Shown here: positions 34,100 through 42,412 of the stretch, one piece after another | How the letters are laid out: each line of letters begins with the position of its first letter | How positions within the stretch are numbered: the stretch's first letter is position 1 | NCBI RefSeq assembly: GCF_018403185.1 | Contig: NZ_BOSE01000003.1 | Span: 124,001-188,000 of the forward strand | DNA: 64,000 nucleotides | Reading direction: 5' to 3' | Origin: Paenibacillus montaniterrae | GTDB taxonomy: Bacteria; Bacillota; Bacilli; Paenibacillales; Paenibacillaceae | Program-made: the position numbers and the translations under genes | The notes under the pieces: model-generated | What the model was told of the DNA's origin: nothing | The model's input: only the letters and a program-made list of their open reading frames with translations | Database searches by the model: none

Positions 34100-35794
34100 A
34101 TGGGATTATCAATGATGATTGACTTTAGTATTTTTTTGGTCCTGCTAGGTACATTACTATTCTTGATCTTTTCAAAGACGATTTCGATTTTGAATCGTGT
34201 ATACTCGTCGCTACACCTGGCATTCATGTTTTGGGCACTGTTGCAATTTGCTGCTGGAACAGCTAATTCGATGGAGTATCGATTTTTATTTATTAAGCTT
34301 TCTTATGTGGCGCTCTCCGCCTTAGGGGCGGGTGCTCTCGTATTTACATACCATATTATTAATCGCAGCTCCTTTCTCAAAAGCACATCCTTTAAAATGC
34401 TGCTTCTCCCAGTAATAGCCGCTGTCGTATTCATCCTGTGGAACCCAAATAATTGGTTTTTAACCTTGAATGACAATCCACTTTCTGAAAAGCAGTTTGT
34501 ATATGGTCAGTATTTTGGCTTTGTTATTGCATTGCTGCTTATGTATGTCACCGGCTCTGTTATGCTGTTAATCAAATATTATTTTCAGTCCAAGCAGGAC
34601 AGTATGGCGCGTCATGTAAGCCGCTTTGCTCTGATTGGCATTGGCATTGTCTTTTTATTTGGCTGCTTTGATTTGATTATGAACATTATATATCTCGATT
34701 GGTTGAATCAATATGTTCCGATTTTATCAATCGGGATGCTCTTAGCCGCCTTGTACATGTCGATTAATGTGCACCGAATTAATGTGCTGGATATGATCAG
34801 CATTGCGCAGCGTGATGTAATGAATACGATATCAGTCGGCATCCTGGTGCTTGATCGCGATGGACATATTGTGGAGATGAATCAGCTGGTCGATCATATT
34901 TTTCCGTTCGATATCGGTGAGAAGTTTGATCTTGGGAAGGTCAAGCAGCAGCTGCCTAATAACGATTGGAGCAGCATCGAAGCCAAGCTTAAGCTGCGCG
35001 AGCACGAGCCGCTTATTAAGCTTGAATTTCAATGGCTTACCAATGAGCCTGAACCTCGCCATCTGCTAGTGCAGTCTTTTCCAATAGTAGGGAGGCAGGA
35101 GAAGCTGATGGGCTACATGTTCACGCTGCAGGATTTGACCGAGGTCAATAATCTTGCCGATAGCTTGAAGCGGCAAAACGCGCTGCTTCAACAGCGCAAT
35201 AATGAGCTTATTAAAACGCAGGAGGAATTGTACGAAGCAAATAAAAAATTGGAAATTATTGCAATTACAGATGCACTTACGCAATGTTATAATCGAAGAT
35301 ACCTTATGCAGTTTTTAGAGCAAGAGCTTCATAAACATATCGCTGAGAAGCGACCATTTACGATCATTATTTTTGATCTCGATTACTTCAAGCTTATAAA
35401 TGATGCCTATGGCCACTTGAATGGTGATATTGTATTGGTACATACTGCGCGCAAGGTTAATAGTATGTTAAGCAGCAAGGACCGACTGGCTCGATATGGC
35501 GGCGAGGAATTTATTATTTACTTGCCAGAGCTGTCTGCTGCCGAGGCGCATCAAAAAGCAGAAGAAATAAAAAATGAAATTGAAAACCACCAGATTTGGA
35601 TCGAGGATGTTCAAGATCATATCTCTGTAACGATTAGTGTTGGCATTGTGACGGTTGACAATTACCAAGAATTTAAATGTACAGATTCCAAAGTTTTTCT
35701 TCAGGAAGTGATGAATTTGGCGGATACTGCACTATATGAAGCCAAATATAAAGGCCGCAATTTAATTGTCAACCGCAGTTCTGCAATCAGCTAA
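34100..35794 (+). CDS. Membrane diguanylate cyclase (7TM, PAS, GGDEF)
   Basis: The 564-residue protein has seven or eight membrane helices in the first 230 residues, a PAS-like domain (about 240-355, VLDRDGHIVEMN), a short coiled coil and a GGDEF domain with RYGGEEF at the active site and FDLDYFKLINDAYGHLNGD at the metal site. It should make cyclic di-GMP from two GTP. No RxxD inhibitory site is obvious. The HD-GYP gene follows directly, so synthesis and possible breakdown or sensing are next to each other. GGTGGG precedes the ATG at 34100. Confidence 0.93.
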   Translation: MGLSMMIDFSIFLVLLGTLLFLIFSKTISILNRVYSSLHLAFMFWALLQFAAGTANSMEYRFLFIKLSYVALSALGAGALVFTYHIINRSSFLKSTSFKMLLLPVIAAVVFILWNPNNWFLTLNDNPLSEKQFVYGQYFGFVIALLLMYVTGSVMLLIKYYFQSKQDSMARHVSRFALIGIGIVFLFGCFDLIMNIIYLDWLNQYVPILSIGMLLAALYMSINVHRINVLDMISIAQRDVMNTISVGILVLDRDGHIVEMNQLVDHIFPFDIGEKFDLGKVKQQLPNNDWSSIEAKLKLREHEPLIKLEFQWLTNEPEPRHLLVQSFPIVGRQEKLMGYMFTLQDLTEVNNLADSLKRQNALLQQRNNELIKTQEELYEANKKLEIIAITDALTQCYNRRYLMQFLEQELHKHIAEKRPFTIIIFDLDYFKLINDAYGHLNGDIVLVHTARKVNSMLSSKDRLARYGGEEFIIYLPELSAAEAHQKAEEIKNEIENHQIWIEDVQDHISVTISVGIVTVDNYQEFKCTDSKVFLQEVMNLADTALYEAKYKGRNLIVNRSSAIS

Positions 35795-35830
35795 AGGTCG
35801 TTGCACATAACAGGTGCGGCGACCTTTAGC
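35790..35830 (+). terminator. Strong hairpin over the stop codon, without a clear T-tract
   Basis: GCTAAAGGTCG pairs perfectly with CGACCTTTAGC, and TGCAC with GTGC inside. The 5' arm contains the TAA of the cyclase gene. There is no T-run after it, so it may be an mRNA 3' end stabiliser or a processing site between the two c-di-GMP genes. Confidence 0.5.
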
Positions 35831-35866
35831 TGGTGATAGGCAACATAAAGAAAGCAGGTACACCGT

Positions 35867-36949
35867 ATGAAAAAAATGCATATTGATCTGGTAGAGCCAG
35901 GTGATGTCATTGCCAAAACAATTTTTCAGGAGAATGGAAATGTGCTGCTGGGCGCAGGGATGGAGCTGACCGCTCGCTATATTCAGCGCTTGCGCAATAT
36001 GGGGATTGATTACTTGTTTATTGAGGACCCGCTGACGGAGGGCATAACGCCCGAGGAGCCTATTTCAGATGCTACGCGCAGTGCGGCTGTCAGTGAAGTT
36101 TATGAGACGATGAATGCTTTCAAGTCGAATGACTTGAGCAAAGGGAAAATTATCGCGCCCAATATCGGTAAAAACTTCAAAGATATTTTTGGCAGCATTA
36201 TGTCGGATCTATCATCACGCGAAAATATTATTGTGAACCTGTCCAGTATCCATTCTCTTGATTCCTATTTGTTCCAGCATTCTGTCAATGTTGCGGTTTT
36301 GGCAGGAATTATCGGCTTGGCAAAGGGCTTGAATCGCTATCAGCTGGAGGAGCTGGGCATCGGTGCGCTGCTGTTCGATATAGGCATGACTAAAATGCCA
36401 GAAAAATTATTAAACCGGACAGAGAAGCTAACGAAGGAAGAGCGCGCTTTGCTGGAAACGCACCCGAAGGAAGGCTTCGACATTTTGCGCAAATATCATG
36501 ATATTTCGCTTGTCTCCGCTCACTGTGCGCTGCAGCATCATGAACGCTATAACGGCTCCGGCTATCCGCGCGGGCTGATGGGCAATGATATTCATCTGTA
36601 CGCGCAAATTGTCGGTCTGGCGGATATGTATGACGCTCTAATTTCGCCGCGTCCGTACCGTAAACGTTATCGCACCAGCGAGGCAATTGAGTTTTTGTTT
36701 GCTGCTGGCGGAACGTATTTTGATCATGAGCTGATTAAGCTGTTTTGCAGCCATATTTCGATCTATCCGATTGCCACGATGCTGCTGCTGAATACAGGGC
36801 AAACCGTTGTTGTTGTGCAAAATAGCGAGCTGGCGTTGCACCGCCCTGTTGTGCGCGTCGTTCGCGAGGCCGATGGCTCAGTTCCGAAAACACCGTATCA
36901 GTTTGATCTGAAAAATGAATTGCATATTACGATTGTAAAGGAATTATAA
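35867..36949 (+). CDS. HD-GYP domain protein with altered HD motif
   Basis: The 360-residue protein has an N-terminal DUF3391-like region (about 1-60) and an HD-GYP domain. HHERYNGSGYPRGLMGNDIHLYAQIVGLADMYDAL is clear, but the HD pair is replaced: the sequence reads GALLFDIGMTKMP, with Phe where the metal-binding His should be. HD-GYP enzymes hydrolyse cyclic di-GMP. Loss of one ligand may reduce or change activity, or turn it into a sensor. It follows the cyclase gene by 72 bases. Confidence 0.9.
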   Translation: MKKMHIDLVEPGDVIAKTIFQENGNVLLGAGMELTARYIQRLRNMGIDYLFIEDPLTEGITPEEPISDATRSAAVSEVYETMNAFKSNDLSKGKIIAPNIGKNFKDIFGSIMSDLSSRENIIVNLSSIHSLDSYLFQHSVNVAVLAGIIGLAKGLNRYQLEELGIGALLFDIGMTKMPEKLLNRTEKLTKEERALLETHPKEGFDILRKYHDISLVSAHCALQHHERYNGSGYPRGLMGNDIHLYAQIVGLADMYDALISPRPYRKRYRTSEAIEFLFAAGGTYFDHELIKLFCSHISIYPIATMLLLNTGQTVVVVQNSELALHRPVVRVVREADGSVPKTPYQFDLKNELHITIVKEL

Positions 36950-36967
36950 TGATTATACTTCAAGTTG

Positions 36968-37020
36968 CAGGGGTGTTCAGAATGTCAGTGCATGCTGGCA
37001 GTATGAACATCCCTGTTTTA
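36968..37020 (+). terminator. Rho-independent terminator
   Basis: CAGGGGTGTTCA pairs with TGAACATCCCTG and is followed by TTTTA. It separates the HD-GYP gene from thiL. Confidence 0.8.
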
Positions 37021-37124
37021 CGAAATCGGTGCGTCGCAAGCCACCGATGCTTTAAAAGATCATGTACATTAAGGTACAATGTACTGTAGGCTTGAGCAGA
37101 AACGGAGTAAAGGAGCCGCAGGCA

Positions 37125-38168
37125 ATGGATGAATTTTCTCGCATCAGCTATTGGACGAAGGAAGGACAAGCCAAGTCATTGCTTGAAGCGACAGGCGTCA
37201 AGCTGGCGATTGGCGATGATGCAGCAATTGTGTCGGGAGCAGTTCGTCAAGATGAAGGCTGCTCGTATGAAATGCTGTATACAGTAGACACGATGGTGGA
37301 AGACATTCATTTTAACACGCAAACGATGCAGCTTGACCATATCGGCTACAAAGCGCTTGCCAGCAATCTATCGGATATTGCCGCAATGGGCGGGATAGCG
37401 CTGCATGCGCTCATCGCAATCAGCGTTCCCGGGCATTACACAGAAGAGCATATCAAGCAAATTTATCACGGCATCTACCAATGCGCAAATCAATATGAGG
37501 TAGCGATAGTAGGCGGAGATACAACCGCCTCGCCGCACAGTCTGGTGCTGACGATAACGGTAATCGGCCAGGTGGAAGCCGGCACAGCACTAAGAAGAAG
37601 CGGAGCCAAGCCGGGCGATCTTATTGTTACAACCGGCATTGCGGGCAGATCAGCTGCTGGGCTGCATCTGCTGCTTCATCCTGAATTCGAGCCGCAGCTT
37701 GCTGCCAAGCATGTTCAGTCGCTGAAGCAGGCGCATCAAATGCCGCAGCCGCAGCTTGATCAGGGCAGGCTGCTGCGCAGCTTGGGCGGTTGTCATGCAT
37801 TAAATGATGTTAGCGACGGGCTTGCCAGCGAAGCTGTGGAAATTGCCGAGGCGTCTGGCGTTGCTTTCGTGTTGGATGAGCAGCTGCTGCCAGTTAGTGA
37901 AGGCTTGTCGCAATATGGAAGCTGCACGAAGCAATCGCTGCTCGATTGGATGCTGTATGGCGGGGAAGACTATATATTGCTTGGCACGATTGATCCGCAG
38001 TGCTATGAGCAAGTGAAGGAACAGTTTGCCCAGCGGCATATGCAAATTTATGCGATCGGCAAGGTGGAGCCTGGGAAAGGCGAGGTATGGCTGGAGCGAA
38101 TGGATAGCAGAATGGCGCACAAGCAGCGCGAGCGAATTTATAAGCGCGGCTATAATCATTTTACATAG
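37125..38168 (+). CDS. thiL: Thiamine-monophosphate kinase
   Basis: The 347-residue enzyme phosphorylates thiamine monophosphate to the diphosphate cofactor. Visible features are AIGDDAAIV, VDTMVEDIHF, ALASNLSDIAAMGG and VGGDTTASP, all typical of ThiL. ATG at 37125 is chosen with AAGGAG nine bases upstream; a longer frame begins at 37062 without a ribosome site. It heads the thiL-tsaE-tsaB-rimI-tsaD run, the same order as ydiA-ydiE in B. subtilis. Confidence 0.95.
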   Translation: MDEFSRISYWTKEGQAKSLLEATGVKLAIGDDAAIVSGAVRQDEGCSYEMLYTVDTMVEDIHFNTQTMQLDHIGYKALASNLSDIAAMGGIALHALIAISVPGHYTEEHIKQIYHGIYQCANQYEVAIVGGDTTASPHSLVLTITVIGQVEAGTALRRSGAKPGDLIVTTGIAGRSAAGLHLLLHPEFEPQLAAKHVQSLKQAHQMPQPQLDQGRLLRSLGGCHALNDVSDGLASEAVEIAEASGVAFVLDEQLLPVSEGLSQYGSCTKQSLLDWMLYGGEDYILLGTIDPQCYEQVKEQFAQRHMQIYAIGKVEPGKGEVWLERMDSRMAHKQRERIYKRGYNHFT

Positions 38169-38184
38169 ATAAGTGGTGAAACAG

Positions 38185-38667
38185 ATGGAATGGACGAAGT
38201 GGCAGCTCGCAATTGCTTCCCAGCAGCAAACCGAGCAGCTTGCAGCTTATATGGGTTCACATAGCTGGCCGGGGGCAGTCATTGCGCTTGATGGCGATCT
38301 CGGAGCCGGGAAAACAACGTTCAGCAAGGCATTTGCAGCTGCGCTGGGCGTCGAGGAGGTCGTCAGCAGCCCTACCTTCACAATTATTAAGGAATATGAT
38401 GGCAAGCAGCTTCCTTTTTATCATATGGATGTGTATCGCTTGTCGCTGGAGGAAGCGGACGAGCTGGGGCTCGATGATTATTTCTATGGTCAAGGCGTGA
38501 CGATTGTAGAATGGGCCTCGCTAATTGAGGAAATTATGCCGGAGGAGCAGCTCTCAATTTATATCGAATGGATTGATGAAGCACGGCGCAGCTTTCATTT
38601 TCAGGCACGAGGCAGTCGTTATGAGCAGCTGCTGCAACAATTGAAGAAATGGAGTTTACAAAAATGA
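38185..38667 (+). CDS. tsaE: tRNA t6A biosynthesis ATPase TsaE
   Basis: The 160-residue P-loop protein has GDLGAGKTTFSKA and VSSPTFTIIKEY, both diagnostic. TsaE binds ATP and works with TsaB and TsaD to make t6A37 in tRNAs. The start is either the ATG at 38185 or the GTG at 38173; I prefer the ATG. Its stop overlaps the tsaB start (ATGA). Confidence 0.95.
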   Translation: MEWTKWQLAIASQQQTEQLAAYMGSHSWPGAVIALDGDLGAGKTTFSKAFAAALGVEEVVSSPTFTIIKEYDGKQLPFYHMDVYRLSLEEADELGLDDYFYGQGVTIVEWASLIEEIMPEEQLSIYIEWIDEARRSFHFQARGSRYEQLLQQLKKWSLQK

Positions 38668-39446
38668 ACAAGCAAGCAACTTTGTTAGCGGTTGACACCT
38701 CTACGGCAACGATGGCTGGTGCTATTATGAGCGGCGATAAACTGCTTGCCTCCGTACAAACTGAATCGGAGCGCAATCATTCCATTCATATTATGACCAA
38801 TATTGAAACGATGCTGAAAGCAAGCAAGCTTGACGTAAATGAGCTTGACGGCATCATTGCAGGGATTGGTCCGGGCTCGTATACCGGGGTGCGGATTGCG
38901 GTAACGGCAGCCAAAACTTTGGCGTGGACATGCAGGAAGCCATTGATCGGAGTATCGAGTCTGGCTGCACTCGCTTTTAGCGGAGTATTCGTGGAAAAGC
39001 AGCAGCTTGACCATGCTGTCGTACTGCCAATCATGGATGCGCGGCGAGGACAGGTTTATACAGCGGCATTCGAGATTAATGCTGCAAGCGCGCAATCCCG
39101 ACGCCTGCATCAGGATCATATCGTGCTGATGGAGCAATGGTGCCAGCTTTGGGAGGTTCAGCTTGCAGAGCTGAAGGCGCGCGGCGTTTCCTGTATTGCT
39201 ATTTTTGGCGATGTCGCTCTGCATGCTGATGCGATCAGCTCTCTTGAGCAGACAGCAGCACAATACGGCATTGCAGTGCTGGCTGCAGCGCATGCAATGA
39301 GCGGCAGAGCTTTAGCTGAGCTTGGACAGGGCCAATGGCTGGAGGAGCGAATTATGCCGACCGAGCCGCATGAGCTTGTACCGAACTATGCACAGCTAAC
39401 CGAAGCGGAAGTGAAGCAGAACGCGAAGGAACGGGAAGAGGGATAA
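38664..39446 (+). CDS. tsaB: tRNA t6A biosynthesis protein TsaB
   Basis: The 260-residue ASKHA-fold protein has LLAVDTSTATMAGAI at the start and GIGPGSYTGVRIAVTAAKTLAW. TsaB is the scaffold partner of TsaD. It starts inside the tsaE stop codon. Length is a little longer than usual (about 230-240). Confidence 0.94.
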   Translation: MNKQATLLAVDTSTATMAGAIMSGDKLLASVQTESERNHSIHIMTNIETMLKASKLDVNELDGIIAGIGPGSYTGVRIAVTAAKTLAWTCRKPLIGVSSLAALAFSGVFVEKQQLDHAVVLPIMDARRGQVYTAAFEINAASAQSRRLHQDHIVLMEQWCQLWEVQLAELKARGVSCIAIFGDVALHADAISSLEQTAAQYGIAVLAAAHAMSGRALAELGQGQWLEERIMPTEPHELVPNYAQLTEAEVKQNAKEREEG

Positions 39447-39448
39447 GA

Positions 39449-39940
39449 ATGGGCGTAGTTGTAGAAAAGCTGGTGTTTCGCAAGATGACACTTGACGATT
39501 TGCCCAGCATTATGAAAATAGAGCAGGATTCCTTTGCTACGCCCTGGACCGAGGAAGCGTTTCGCAATGAACTGACCAACAATATGTTTGCTCAATATAT
39601 GGTGATGGAATACGAAGGCGAAGTAATCGGCTATGCAGGGATGTGGATTATCGTGGACGAAGCCCATATTACTAACGTCGCGATTTTGACTCCTTATCGC
39701 GGCCAAGGGCTAGGCAAGCTGCTGATGGCTGAGCTGCAGCGAACCGCAAGCTTTCTAGGGGCGGTGCGTATGACGCTCGAGGTCCGTGCAAGCAACGAAA
39801 TCGCTCAGCGCTTGTATCGGCGCTACGGCTTCGTTAATTCCGGAGTCCGGCCAGGCTATTATTCGGATAATCAAGAGGATGCCATTATTATGTGGGCGGA
39901 TGTGCCGCAGTTAGAGAAGGGAGACGAGTGCGATGAGTGA
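39449..39940 (+). CDS. rimI: Ribosomal protein S18-alanine N-acetyltransferase family (RimI)
   Basis: The 163-residue GNAT protein has the acetyl-CoA loop [17 protein letters not shown] and the C-terminal [29 protein letters not shown], the RimI pattern. It acetylates the N-terminus of S18 in E. coli; in Firmicutes it is always in this cluster. It overlaps tsaD by eight bases. Confidence 0.93.
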   Translation: MGVVVEKLVFRKMTLDDLPSIMKIEQDSFATPWTEEAFRNELTNNMFAQYMVMEYEGEVIGYAGMWIIVDEAHITNVAILTPYRGQGLGKLLMAELQRTASFLGAVRMTLEVRASNEIAQRLYRRYGFVNSGVRPGYYSDNQEDAIIMWADVPQLEKGDECDE

Positions 39941-40964
39941 GGAGCTAATACTGGCAATTGAGACGAGCTGTGACGAGACAAGCGCGGCTGTTGTACGCAG
40001 CGGCAAGGAAATATGCTCCAACATCGTCTCCAGCCAAATTGACGTGCATGAGCGGTTCGGTGGTGTTGTGCCTGAAATTGCCTCGCGCAAGCATGTGGAG
40101 ACGATTACGCGGATTATTGAAGCGGCAATTGCACAATCAGGCTATACAGCCAACGATTTATCAGCGATTGCCGTTACCGAAGGGCCTGGCTTGGTCGGCG
40201 CCTTGCTGGTCGGCAATGTTGCTGCCAAAGGCTTGGCGCTGGCGCTAAATATCCCGCTAATCGCAACCCATCATATCGCCGGGCATATTTATGCCAGCCG
40301 TCTGGAGCATGAAATGAGGTTTCCTGCGCTTGCTCTAGTGGTATCTGGCGGACATACTGAGCTGGTGCTGCTTCCGAAAGAAGGCGTATTTCAAATTATC
40401 GGGCGAACGCGTGATGATGCGGTTGGCGAAGCCTACGACAAGGTAGCGAGAGCGTTGAAGCTGCCGTATCCTGGAGGGCCGCATATTGATCGACTAGCGC
40501 ATGAAGCAGCGGCGGAAATCGAGCTGCCGCGCGCCTGGCTGGAGCAGGATAGCTATGATTTCAGCTTTAGCGGCTTGAAATCAGCGGTGCTCGCCGTCAT
40601 CAACCAGCACCGCATGAAGGGACTGGAGCTTGATGAAGCAGCGCTGGCTAAAGGCTTTCAGCAATCGGTTATCGATGTATTGGTGACCAAAGCGCTGCGA
40701 GCTGCCAAGCAGTATGGCGTGGAGCAGCTAATTTTATGTGGTGGGGTTGCGGCCAATCGCGGCTTGCGCCAAGCGCTTGCGCTAGCCTGCGAAAAGGACA
40801 AGCTGCAATTGATCGTGCCGTCTCCCAAGCTGTGTACAGATAATGCTGCAATGATTGGAGCAGCAGCATACATCAAGTTCAAGCATGGACAATTTGCCGG
40901 TCTTGATATGAAGGCTGATCCAGGACTGTCCCTGGAAAAATGGTCAATTGAGACGCTGGCGTAG
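39933..40964 (+). CDS. tsaD: tRNA t6A transferase TsaD
   Basis: The 343-residue enzyme attaches the threonylcarbamoyl group to A37 of tRNA. It has [14 protein letters not shown], the metal-binding [31 protein letters not shown] and [11 protein letters not shown]. It is the last gene of the cluster, followed by a terminator and then a dense DnaA-box region, as I recall also for the gcp (ydiE) locus of B. subtilis. Confidence 0.97.
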   Translation: MSEELILAIETSCDETSAAVVRSGKEICSNIVSSQIDVHERFGGVVPEIASRKHVETITRIIEAAIAQSGYTANDLSAIAVTEGPGLVGALLVGNVAAKGLALALNIPLIATHHIAGHIYASRLEHEMRFPALALVVSGGHTELVLLPKEGVFQIIGRTRDDAVGEAYDKVARALKLPYPGGPHIDRLAHEAAAEIELPRAWLEQDSYDFSFSGLKSAVLAVINQHRMKGLELDEAALAKGFQQSVIDVLVTKALRAAKQYGVEQLILCGGVAANRGLRQALALACEKDKLQLIVPSPKLCTDNAAMIGAAAYIKFKHGQFAGLDMKADPGLSLEKWSIETLA

Positions 40965-41031
40965 CTTGTGCTGTATGGCTGTGCTGTATGGCAAGATAAA
41001 GTATTTTCGGATATTGTCTCACAAACAATAG

Positions 41032-41075
41032 GGCGCCTTCACAGCCGCTGAACAGCGGATGAAGGCGTCTTTTAT
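41032..41075 (+). terminator. Terminator of the t6A cluster
   Basis: GGCGCCTTCA pairs with TGAAGGCGTC, with CCGCTG/CAGCGG inside, followed by TTTTATT. Confidence 0.85.
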
Positions 41076-41187
41076 TGTGCAGTCTGCGCCTATTCGTTTT
41101 GAGTAGCGCCAATACAGCACTGTGAAGTTGAGAACATGCAGTGTGGATCAAAGCAGCAATTAGATAGTTTTGTTAGTGTGAATATAC

Positions 41188-41442
41188 TTATCCACATATA
41201 CACAACGTGATGTGAATAATTGCTGAAATGCCCTCGAACGCTACAGTTTTGGCTGTTCGCCTGAAAAAAGAAAATGGGATAAGTTTTTCATTTAAACCGG
41301 GGGTGATCTGTGGATAATGTGGATAAATTTTGTGAATAACTAGCGCTGTTTATGAAGATATTGAAAATTGCTGGTATGACTCGAATCATTAATGTCGATT
41401 AATGACTGAATTGACTAACAATTTATTCACGGTTGTGAATAA
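41188..41442. promoter_or_regulatory. DnaA-box cluster between tsaD and the ComA-like gene
   Basis: Six exact matches to TTATNCACA lie within 255 bases: 41188-41196 (+), 41211-41219 (-), 41309-41317 (-), 41318-41326 (-, directly abutting), 41331-41339 (-) and 41434-41442 (-). Near matches with one change are at 41177-41185, 41196-41204, 41423-41431 and 41446-41454. Five of six exact boxes point the same way. An AT-rich tract follows (41450-41520). This density is far above chance. No dnaA gene is near, so a DnaA-titrating or regulatory site is more likely than the origin. Confidence 0.88.
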
Positions 41443-41549
41443 CTATGTTGATAATTAATCCTCAATTTTTTTTGAGGACTAATATTATTTATTCCATTAA
41501 CATTTAATTATATAATGTTTTCAACTTCATTAAGCTGAAGGGGTGATCA

Positions 41550-42224
41550 TTGTTGATTAACAGCATTCTTATCGTAGATGACCATCCAACGGTTGGGTAC
41601 GGTACGAAAGCAATATTGGAACGCTGCTTTAATTGTCACGTTTCATATGTGATGTCTGGCAAGCAGGCGATCGAGAAGCTGCATTGCCAGCGTTTTGATA
41701 TTGTACTATGTGATTTTATGATGCCAGCAATGGATGGAATAGAAACGGTAAGGGAACTTAACATCATCCAACCGGATTTGAAAATTATGATGTACTCGGG
41801 CTATGAGCTGGATTATCAATACAATGCGATGATGGAAGCGGGCGTAAATGGCATCTTGTCCAAGGAATGCAGTGTTGAGGAGCTGGAGACAGCGATTACT
41901 TATTTAATGAGAGGGCATTCTTTTTTGCCATCGGATTTGCTTAGCAAATTAAGATTGCCCAGCTTTCTAGGGGCATTGCATGATCAGGATCGTTTTAGCA
42001 GATGGCAGCTTAATGAGGAGGATATTGAGCTGCTGCAAGGGATTGTCAACGGCTATTCGAACAAAGAGCTTGCCCAGCTGCATAATCGAAGTCAGCGCGC
42101 GATAGAGTATCATATTACGAAGCTGTATAGCAAATTGAACGTTCGCTCGCGCATTCAGCTTATGCGCTTTGCGCTTATGCACAACTTGGTGGATGACGAT
42201 TTGCACAATCAGCAAAGCGTGTAG
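41550..42224 (+). CDS. ComA-like response regulator (NarL/LuxR family)
   Basis: The 224-residue protein has a receiver with ILIVDDHPTVGYGTKAIL (the HPxVxxGTK form found in ComA), the phosphorylated Asp in DIVLCDFMMP and a LuxR-type helix-turn-helix IVNGYSNKELAQLHNRSQRAIEYHITKLYSKLNVRSR. ComA activates competence and lipopeptide genes. The start is TTG at 41550 after GAAGGGGTGAT; no ATG fits. No kinase gene is next to it, so it is an orphan here. The DnaA-box cluster is its upstream region. Confidence 0.9.
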   Translation: MLINSILIVDDHPTVGYGTKAILERCFNCHVSYVMSGKQAIEKLHCQRFDIVLCDFMMPAMDGIETVRELNIIQPDLKIMMYSGYELDYQYNAMMEAGVNGILSKECSVEELETAITYLMRGHSFLPSDLLSKLRLPSFLGALHDQDRFSRWQLNEEDIELLQGIVNGYSNKELAQLHNRSQRAIEYHITKLYSKLNVRSRIQLMRFALMHNLVDDDLHNQQSV

Positions 42225-42412
42225 CGACTCACACAAGCTCCTTGTCTCTTGCGAGAGAAGCGTGATCCCTTTGCGTTAGCTGCTGTCAAAGCAAAGCAGC
42301 CGTCCTTTATCCAGGCTTAAGTACACTGGACAACGAACGGCTACTATTATTACGGTTATCGTTTCGAAGCAGGAGGAGAAAAGGCGTGAAAGGGGCCTCT
42401 GTCGGACACGCC

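Noticed and set aside
38685..39293. 202-codon reverse frame opposite tsaB
   Set aside because: A shadow of tsaB without a ribosome site.
41177..41454. Chromosomal origin of replication
   Set aside because: There is no dnaA, dnaN or rpmH nearby, so a DnaA-binding cluster outside oriC is the better reading.
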